A stretch of 15,565 bases of DNA from SIG575 sp045534165. Lineage in GTDB: Bacteria; Bacillota; Clostridia; Oscillospirales; Acutalibacteraceae. The stretch covers positions 1 through 15,565 of the forward strand of contig JAZSJD010000083.1 of assembly GCA_045534165.1 (NCBI GenBank), given 5' to 3'. The position numbers were made by a program, and so were the translations under genes. Every line of letters starts with the position of its first letter. Position 1 is the first letter of the stretch. This document shows, in pieces, positions 7,558 to 15,000 of this stretch. The notes under the pieces are model-generated. The model worked only from the letters and a program-made list of their open reading frames with translations. It had not been told where the DNA came from and did not search any database.

Positions 7558-9627
7558 ATGAATTATCTTAAATATGTAAATATAAAACAGGGCTCAGAAT
7601 CTCTCCACAGATTTTCTCAGGGCAACACCTTACCTTTGGTGCAGAGACCTTTCGGCTTTGCAGCATTCAGTCTTCAGACAGAAACATCAAGAGGAAGCTG
7701 GTATTATCATCCTGGGGACCGCTCAGTTGAAGGTATAAGACTTACACGTCAGCCAAGTCCTTGGATAAGCGACCATAGTGCTTTTACAATGATGCCACAG
7801 ATAGAAAAACCATATGTGGACTTTGAAGATTGCTGGTCAGGTTACGACCCTGATAAGGCAATTTTACAACCACATTACCTTAAATGCTATCTTAAAAGAC
7901 CTTTCTGTGATTTTGAACTTACACCTACTGAATACGGTGCTTGTGTAAGGCTCAGCTTCAAGGAGGATTTCGACCGTTACCTTTCTGTTTTACCTGTTAA
8001 ATTCAACTGCGAATATGAATTTAACAAAGAAACTAACCGACTTTACTGTTGGACAGATTGCAACCGCGGAAAAAAGAGCCACGACAAAGGCACGCTTAAA
8101 GGTTATTATGTTTTTCAGTTTGATGAAGATTCAGTTGATGTTGACAAAATCCTTGTAGGCAACAGAGACACTTGTGAAACTGAACACAGTCTTCACATCG
8201 AAGGTGAAAACACAGGAATTCATATTGCATTGAAGAAAAAGGATGTCACATTCACAGTTGCCACATCATTTATCAGCTACGAGCAGGCATTGAGAAATCT
8301 TCAGCACGATTCTGTTTACGGAAGTTTTGATGAACTCAAAGCAGAAAACGAAAGTATCTGGAATGAATATCTCAGAAAAATTGAGATAGATGCAGATGAA
8401 GATACAATGAAAACTTTCTATAGTTGTATGTACCGTACTTTCCTTTATCCCCATAAAGCATATGAACCTGATGAAAACGGTAATCCTATCCATTATTCAC
8501 CAAGCGCTGACAAAGTGCTTCCCGGTGTGAGATACACAGATAACGGATTCTGGGATACATACCGTACCAACTATCCTTTCTATGCAATAGTTGCCAAAGA
8601 TATTCTCCCCGAAATAATCGAAGGATATATTCAGGACTATATTGACGGTGGCTGGCTTCCCCGCTGGACTGCAGGTGATGCACAGAACTGTATGCCAAGC
8701 ACTGCTATTGATGCAGTAATCGCTGATGTTGCGACAAGAAATCTTATTTCGGAAGATTTACTTAAAATCGCATTTGAAGGAATGGAACACCATGCAAATA
8801 AATCTTCAACAGTTGCGGCATACGGAAGAGAAGGTTGTGAGGAATATCTTAAATTCGGTTACGTTCCTTGTGACAAATTCAAAGAAAGTGTAAACCTGAC
8901 TCTTGATGCAGCATACTTTGATGATTGCCTTGCTACTGTTGCTGACATATTAGGTGAAACGGATAAAAGAGATAAATATTTTCTTCGTTCCAAAAACTAT
9001 AAAAATATTTTCGACAGTGAAACAGGTTTTATGAGACCCAAGGATTCTGACGGTAACTTCAAACCTGATTTTGATCCCATAAGATGGGGCGGAGATTACA
9101 CCGAAGCAGCTGCATGGCAGACAACCTTTGCGGTACAGCATGATATTGACGGTCTTGCGGAACTCTATGGCGGTAAAGACGGTCTTATCAAAAAACTTGA
9201 TGAGTTTTTCGCTACACCTGCTGATTACAGAGTGGGCGGATATAACTACGAAATCCACGAAATGACTGAAATGGCAGCCTGCGATTGGGGCCAGTGTGCT
9301 ATATCTAACCAGCCAAGCTTCCATATTCCCTTTATTTACACATATTTAGGTTTCCCTGAAAAAACAGAATATTGGCTTAAAAAAATATGCAGTGAAGGAT
9401 TCTCGTGGAAAGATGACGGTTTCCCCGGAGATGAAGACAACGGTTCAATGGCAGCATGGTACATTTTCTCATGCCTCGGTATATATCCCATCACTCCCGG
9501 TAAGCCCATCTATACAAACTGCAGACCTATGGTTGAAAACATACGGATTCTTGGCAAAAAAGTAGATTTCACAAAATATAATAACATCATTACATATGAT
9601 GAAATAATGAAAGAAATCGAAGAATAA
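7558..9627 (+). CDS. Glycoside hydrolase family 92 alpha-mannosidase, cytoplasmic
   Basis: GH92 enzymes are calcium-dependent inverting exo-alpha-mannosidases acting on N-glycan or yeast mannan linkages. The 689-residue protein has an N-terminal beta-sandwich (about 1-240) and an (alpha/alpha)6 catalytic domain with GFWDTYRT at 330-337, GGWLPRW at 364-370, NCMPS and IADA-like segments, YTEAAAWQ around Glu516, SNQPSFH around 584-589, and GDEDNG at 624-629. Glu516 lies 109 and 111 residues before Asp625 and Asp627, the spacing I recall for acid and base residues in Bacteroides BT3990 (533, 642, 644). There is no signal peptide, so it should act inside the cell on imported oligosaccharides, as in streptococcal GH92. 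The ATG has AGCAGG 7 bases upstream. No sugar transporter or regulator is adjacent. Linkage specificity is unknown. Confidence 0.92.
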   Translation: MNYLKYVNIKQGSESLHRFSQGNTLPLVQRPFGFAAFSLQTETSRGSWYYHPGDRSVEGIRLTRQPSPWISDHSAFTMMPQIEKPYVDFEDCWSGYDPDKAILQPHYLKCYLKRPFCDFELTPTEYGACVRLSFKEDFDRYLSVLPVKFNCEYEFNKETNRLYCWTDCNRGKKSHDKGTLKGYYVFQFDEDSVDVDKILVGNRDTCETEHSLHIEGENTGIHIALKKKDVTFTVATSFISYEQALRNLQHDSVYGSFDELKAENESIWNEYLRKIEIDADEDTMKTFYSCMYRTFLYPHKAYEPDENGNPIHYSPSADKVLPGVRYTDNGFWDTYRTNYPFYAIVAKDILPEIIEGYIQDYIDGGWLPRWTAGDAQNCMPSTAIDAVIADVATRNLISEDLLKIAFEGMEHHANKSSTVAAYGREGCEEYLKFGYVPCDKFKESVNLTLDAAYFDDCLATVADILGETDKRDKYFLRSKNYKNIFDSETGFMRPKDSDGNFKPDFDPIRWGGDYTEAAAWQTTFAVQHDIDGLAELYGGKDGLIKKLDEFFATPADYRVGGYNYEIHEMTEMAACDWGQCAISNQPSFHIPFIYTYLGFPEKTEYWLKKICSEGFSWKDDGFPGDEDNGSMAAWYIFSCLGIYPITPGKPIYTNCRPMVENIRILGKKVDFTKYNNIITYDEIMKEIEE

Positions 9628-9637
9628 TAAATGCCAA

Positions 9638-9674
9638 AAGACCTCTTGACTCTTATGTGAAGTCAAGAGGTCTT
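9638..9674. terminator. Terminator between the convergent GH92 and TetM-like genes
   Basis: A perfect 14-bp stem (9638-9651 with 9661-9674) closes a 9-base loop, followed on the plus strand by GTTTTTG. The minus-strand tail (TTGGCATTTATTATT) is less T-rich, so it is best for GH92 and may also serve the convergent gene. Confidence 0.85.
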
Positions 9675-9686
9675 GTTTTTGAAATT

Positions 9687-11705
9687 TCATTCCACATTAT
9701 ATGCTCCGCGTGCCCACAGAATCCACTTTGAACGGTCAAGGGGATTAACTCCGTTTCTCGGATTTATATGTTCCATACCATCGTTGCACTCACGGTATCC
9801 ATAAAAGTTCTGGGAAAGCACAGCTTTGCCTGAAGTTATTGTTGCCAATCTTTCAGGGAAATTCATTGATGTTGCAACCGGTACAACTGCTTCAAGAGTG
9901 GCCATCCCTGAACGGATAACAGGGCTGTCATATTCACCACCCATTTTAATTATTTCGGAGAAAATTTTCCCTGAAAAATCTTCAGGTGCAATAATACGGA
10001 TTTTAAGTAACGGTTCAAGAATAGTTGTATTTGTTTGCAAAAGCCCGTTCATAAAAGCCATAGGTGTGCAGACAAAAAAATCAAGGGGATGTGTATGGAT
10101 TGTGTGATGTTCACCACCCACAAGGGTACACTTGAAATCAGTTACTTCCCAGCCATAAAGTCCCTGCGTCAGGCAACTGTTGAATGATGTACGGATGTGG
10201 GACTGATAACGATAAAAGCATTGGTTGTTAGGCAATCTTCCGTGATAGGAAACGCCATAACCTCTTGGCATAGGTTCAATATCAAACTCCACAACAGCCC
10301 AGCAGGGTTTCGGCATAGTATATCTTGCAAGACCTTTACCGGATTTTGACGGTGTTTCTTTATATATAACGGTAGGCGGTGAAAATTCAGCAGAAAGATT
10401 ATATCTTTCTTTCAGAAGGTTTGATAAAACTTCAAGCTGGATTTTACCTGTTGTGCTGATTGTTATTTCTTTCTGTCCGTTTTCCCATTTTGCATCCATA
10501 TACGGTTCTTCATCTGACAATTCATTCAAAGCAGCAGCAAGAATGGGGACTTTAAGTGGGTCTGAATCATCAGGCGTTACTTTTACACGCAAGAAGGGAT
10601 TAACAAGATTTGCAGTTTCACTATGTAACGGAGTGCCTATGTAAAAACCGTTCTTCGCCGACGGAAGACCGCACACGGCCGCAACATCACCGCTGCGGAT
10701 AATTCCTGTATCTGTACTTTTTGCCCCACAGAATTTCTTTATCTGTGATACTTTTTCTTTGATTGATTTCTGCTCTTCAATTTCAACTGCATCAGTTTCT
10801 GTAATCAGATTTTTTTGAGGAACAAACATTTCAACTTCGTCTCTGTTTACAATTTCACCACCAAAAAGACGGATATGAGAAATTTTGCCCAAAGATTTAT
10901 CGTGTTCAATTTTAAATATAATTCCGCAAAGTTCTTCAGTTTCTCTGCGTGCAGAATCAGGCATATATTCAACCAATATATCAGCAAGTTCTTTTACGCC
11001 AACACCATATTTGGCACTGCCGAAAACAACAGGTGTAAGTCTGCAATCTGAAATTTCTTTGAGGATAATTTCATCTGCCTTTGCTTTTGTAAGCACTTTA
11101 TCTTCAAGAAACAGTTCTGCCACTTCATCAGAAATATCAGCAAGAGTTTCTGTGGCGTTGATACAAAAGCTTTTTTCATCAGGTTCTGATACTGAACAAT
11201 TTTCTGTGCCTTCATTTTCAATATGTGAAAAGACAATATGTGTCTGTGCAGAAATATCTTTAAGTTCTTTTAAAACTGCATTAACATCTGCACCTGCTCT
11301 GTCAACTTTATTTATAAAAATAATTCTTGGCAAATTGGCTTTATCAAGGGATTTTAGAATGTTTTCAGTGTGGGCACGTACACCCTCTACTGCCGAAACA
11401 ATAACAACCGCATAATCAAGTGCAGAAAGTGCACGTTCAACTTCGCCTGCAAAGTCAATATGACCCGGCGTGTCAATTATATTGATAGTTACATCTTTCC
11501 ACTTCGTTGTTGCTGTTGCTGTCCGCACAGAAATACCGCGCTGTTTTTCAACAGAAAGGTTATCTGTTGCAGTTGTTCCCGAATCAACACTACCTGCATT
11601 GCGGATAGCACCTGTCAGAAACAAAAGTTGCTCTGTAAGTGTAGTTTTACCTGAGTCAACATGAGCAAGTATTCCGATGTTATGAAAAATTTCAGCCACA
11701 GACAT
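9687..11705 (-). CDS. TetM-like ribosomal protection family GTPase (divergent)
   Basis: EF-G-like translational GTPase of 672 residues with the domain order of TetM/TetO proteins, which release tetracycline from the ribosome. The GTPase domain has G1 AHVDSGKT at 14-21, DTPGH at 78-82 with the catalytic His82, and NKVD at 132-135. The C-terminal half aligns by eye to TetM domains III-V (QGLYGWEVTD; LEPLLKIRIIAP). It is longer than TetM (639). The domain IV loop, YYSPVSTPADF in TetM, here reads EHHTIHTHPLDF at 532-543, so resistance cannot be assumed. EF-G proper is unlikely given the TetM-like domain IV and length. ATG 11705 has AGGAGG 5 bases upstream. It has its own promoter, no attenuator leader, and no integrase or Tn916-type genes nearby, suggesting a resident chromosomal gene. 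Confidence 0.85.
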   Translation of the reverse strand: MSVAEIFHNIGILAHVDSGKTTLTEQLLFLTGAIRNAGSVDSGTTATDNLSVEKQRGISVRTATATTKWKDVTINIIDTPGHIDFAGEVERALSALDYAVVIVSAVEGVRAHTENILKSLDKANLPRIIFINKVDRAGADVNAVLKELKDISAQTHIVFSHIENEGTENCSVSEPDEKSFCINATETLADISDEVAELFLEDKVLTKAKADEIILKEISDCRLTPVVFGSAKYGVGVKELADILVEYMPDSARRETEELCGIIFKIEHDKSLGKISHIRLFGGEIVNRDEVEMFVPQKNLITETDAVEIEEQKSIKEKVSQIKKFCGAKSTDTGIIRSGDVAAVCGLPSAKNGFYIGTPLHSETANLVNPFLRVKVTPDDSDPLKVPILAAALNELSDEEPYMDAKWENGQKEITISTTGKIQLEVLSNLLKERYNLSAEFSPPTVIYKETPSKSGKGLARYTMPKPCWAVVEFDIEPMPRGYGVSYHGRLPNNQCFYRYQSHIRTSFNSCLTQGLYGWEVTDFKCTLVGGEHHTIHTHPLDFFVCTPMAFMNGLLQTNTTILEPLLKIRIIAPEDFSGKIFSEIIKMGGEYDSPVIRSGMATLEAVVPVATSMNFPERLATITSGKAVLSQNFYGYRECNDGMEHINPRNGVNPLDRSKWILWARGAYNVE

Positions 11706-11728
11706 TCCTTCCTCCTGAATTTTTTATC

Positions 11729-11757
11729 ATTATATCATTTTGAATAATGACTTTCAA
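11729..11757 (-). promoter_or_regulatory. Promoter of the TetM-like gene
   Basis: On the minus strand, TTGAAA (11757-11752), a 17-base spacer and a perfect TATAAT (11734-11729). Transcription would start near 11722, only about 17 bases before the ATG. That leaves room for the AGGAGG (11716-11711) but not for a leader peptide and attenuator. Confidence 0.7.
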
Positions 11758-11784
11758 CTTATTTATATCCGTTAAAAAGAAAAC

Positions 11785-11815
11785 AACAGGTTGTAGTTAG
11801 AAAAAACAGCCTGTT
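11785..11815. terminator. Orphan terminator-like hairpin between two divergent genes
   Basis: A 9-bp stem (11785-11793 with 11807-11815, one G-T pair) with a 13-base loop. T-rich tracts follow on both strands (ATTTTATTTATTTTG on plus; GTTTTCTTTTTAAC on minus). It lies upstream of both divergent promoters and so ends no visible gene. Confidence 0.45.
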
Positions 11816-11861
11816 ATTTTATTTATTTTGTACAAAATTTGAAGAAAATCGGCTAAACTAC

Positions 11862-11890
11862 TTGATTATAATTTGGTTTTAATATATAAT
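11862..11890 (+). promoter_or_regulatory. Promoter of the large repeat-protein gene
   Basis: TTGATT (11862-11867), a 17-base spacer and a perfect TATAAT (11885-11890). The start of transcription would be near 11897. The region is very AT-rich, so alternative -10 boxes exist. Confidence 0.55.
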
Positions 11891-11896
11891 GACTAT

Positions 11897-12018
11897 GAAA
11901 TTATATCTATAAGTGGATTAGTATACCCTTTTTTAGGCGTAAATTGATTCCTGGATAAATCAAATGTTATTTTTACAAATTTATTTTTCATTAAAACAAT
12001 CGAAAGGCGGAGTATGTT
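11897..12018 (+). other. AT-rich 5' leader of the large repeat-protein gene
   Basis: About 122 bases would be transcribed before the ATG. The leader holds one weak hairpin (TTGATT 11944-11949 with AATCAA 11958-11963), no recognisable riboswitch, no terminator and no convincing ORF. AAAGGCGGAG at 12003-12012 is the ribosome binding site. Together with the promoters and hairpin listed separately, this accounts for the 313-base gene-free stretch 11706-12018. Confidence 0.4.
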
Positions 12019-15000
12019 ATGAAAAAGAAATTGTTATCACTCTTGCTTGTAGTTGTAGTGATGATGACATCTGTTTCCATGGGATTCGGTGCCATTACTG
12101 CTTCAGCGGGCGCAGTAGGAGGCGGTGTTGAAGGTATCAATGCGTTCAGCCTTACAGGCGGTAGCGTAACCGGTACTTCTTTCAACACAACCATTAATAT
12201 TAAGAGTAAAAATCCAAGCTATCAGATTAAGGTGAATTCTATTTCAGCCGTAATCAGATTCTATCAGGATGAAAATTCAAACCTCTCAACTGTTACTGTT
12301 TCATATACAGCAGGTACTGTTGTGGGAACAGGTGGTCAGAACTTCAATGTTACCGGTACTATCGGTGCAGGTCTTGCAGGTCTTATCCGTTACGAATGTA
12401 ACTATGACCTTCTTGATGCAAACGGAAACGTTATGTACGCAGGCATGACAGGTTACGGTTATGGTATCGCTTCAGCAAACGGCCAGCAGACAGGTGCATT
12501 GGGTACAAGTTCAGGTGAACCTTCAAGACCCGGTGACCGTTACTATTTCAATAAATTCGACCAGATTAACTCACTTTATGTTCAGACACCCAGCATTACT
12601 TTGTCGTCTCATCAGGAAACATCAATGAATGCTATTTTAGGTGCAAGTTCAGCTAATATTAACATTACTCTTTCAGGTACTTACCCCAACACAATTACAG
12701 TAAGAAATCTTCACTGGGAATCTGTTGAAATGTATGGTACAGGAAATGTTGATACAACCTGGTTTGAAATGACTTCAATTCCCAACGGTTACTACAACTT
12801 TACAATCAACCATAATGGTTCTGCGTGGAAAAACGTTGAAATGTACTACAGAGCTGATGCACAGAAAAATGCCGCTCTCAACAAGTTCAATGAGTACCAC
12901 GCAGAAGGCAGAGAAAAGAGCTACTATACAGCAGATTCATTTAATTATTATCTCCAGATTCTTGAATTTACTGCTCTTGTAGGTATGGCAATTCCCGGAC
13001 CTAACTATGCTTACAACAGAGCTTGTACTTATGCTGATTTAGCAGCAGCAGGTCAGATGCTTGAGGATGCTAAAAACGCTCTTGTTCCCGTTGCAGCAGA
13101 TTATACTGCGATGAATCAGGCTTATAATGACTTTACTGCCATCAAAGATAATACAGTAACTGTAAGAACTTATGACGGCGGTACATCTCTCGGTTCAACA
13201 ACAATCCGTCTTTATGTTCAGTCTTCAACAGATGCAGTTGTATCTTACAGAAACTCATGTAACATGGGTCTTTACAGATACGATCAGCCCACAGTTGACG
13301 GTTATACTTCAACTATCAGGTCAATGACCGCAAACCTTACATACTCCGACGCCGTTTATACATATCTTGATATGGCAGTCAATGAACTGTCAACTTTGCA
13401 AAAATCAAATTATACAAATACAACATGGGCAGCTTATGAGACTGCAGTAAATAACGCAAAAGCGCTTGCACGTAATCTTAAAGCAAACTCACAGAACGAT
13501 ATTAACACAGCACTTAACAATATTGTTTCTGCAAAAATCAACCTTAAATATGTTCAGGCTAATACAATTGCCCTTCAGGAACAGCTTCAGAATGCAGAAG
13601 ACACTTATACAGAATATGATAACGGCAAACTTCTCACAACTATGGAAGGTTTTGACGAAGCATGGACAGCATTTGAAGCTGCTTACAAAGAGGCAAACGC
13701 AGTAAAGAATTACACAATCGACAAGCAGGCTGACGTTGACGAAGCAACAAACAAACTTGCAGAAACAAATGCAATACTTTCAAACTATCGTCTTCTTGAT
13801 ACAAAACCTCTTCAGGAAGTTCTTTCTAAGACTCCTGAATATGATCAGTCAAAATACGTTGCTGACTCATATAACACATGGACTGCACTTCGTGTTGAAG
13901 GTTATACTTTCCTTGCTAAAGCCCAGGCTAACTATACAGGCACAGACAGAAAAACACATGCAGACCTTGATGAGATGAACAGACTTATCAACCTTATTCA
14001 GGCTTCATTTGATGGTCTTGAAAAAGTTAAGGCTGATTTTACAGCTCTTAATGCTGTTGTAGCACAGATTCCTGAAGAAGAAGTTCTCGCTCTTTACAAA
14101 CCTGAAATTGTTGAAGCTATCAAGGCTGTTGTTGCAACAATCGACTATGGTACAACATTCGACAAACAGGGTGAAGTTGACGAAATCACAGATAACTTGG
14201 AATCTGCACTCGCACTGCTTACATCTGAAAACTACAGAGATGCTGACTATTCAGGTGTTGAAGATGCAATTGCAGATGCAGGAAAACTTAACAGAAACGA
14301 ATATACAAACTTCTCAATCGTTGATGATGCAATCAACGCTGTTGACTGGACAAAGAAAATTGTTGACCAGGCAAATGTTGATGCAATGGAAAAAGCAATC
14401 CGCGATGCAATTAAAAATCTTCAGTATATTCTTGCTGACTACTCAGAGGTAGAAAAAGCAATTGCAGAAGCAGAAGCAATTGAAGGTAAAGATAACTACG
14501 CAAACTACTATCGAGTTCAGGAAGCTATCGATGCTGTTGATTGGAATGTAAGACTCGATAATCAAAAAATTGTAGACGGTTATGCAGCAGCAATCCGCGA
14601 AGCAATTTCAAGCCTTAAACTTGCTGAAGCTGATTACTCAGGCGTAACAGCTGCAATCGCAGATGCAGAAGCACTCAATCCTCTTTCAGATTTCAACAAA
14701 GATTTCGTTGATAGACTTGACCTTGCAATCTCAAATGTTGTTGCAGGTTATACAAAAGACAGACAGGCTGAAGTAGACGCTATGGAAGCTGAAATCAGAG
14801 CTGTGCTTGCAACTGCAGAAGAAAATCTTCTTCCTGCTGACTACACAAGAGTAAATGATGCTATCGCATTTGCAGAAAGCCACAATGAAGCAGAATACAG
14901 CAACTATCAGATTGTTAAAGATGCAATCAATGCTGTAAACTGGGATCTCAACTGTCGTCAGACAACAGAAATGCAGGCTCAGATTGATGCAATCTATGCA

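Noticed and set aside
9304..9324. Gln585 in SNQPSFH of the GH92 protein as loss of the catalytic acid
   Set aside because: The catalytic acid should lie about 110 residues before the GDEDNG aspartates. That position is Glu516, which is present, so the phospho-mannosidase-type acid loss is not supported.
10815..11664. Plus-strand ORFs opposite the TetM-like gene
   Set aside because: They are antisense to well-conserved GTPase motifs, have no ribosome binding sites and resemble no known protein.
12014..12022. Two-codon ORF (ATG TTA TGA) overlapping the start of the repeat-protein gene
   Set aside because: Its ATG is only one base from the GGAG, too close for initiation, whereas the ATG at 12019 has a normal 6-base spacing and begins a good signal peptide.
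13466..14452. Medium-length ORFs in another frame inside the repeat-protein gene
   Set aside because: They follow the codon periodicity of the repeat protein, have unusual Leu/Gln/Thr-rich composition and lack ribosome binding sites, so they are shadows.
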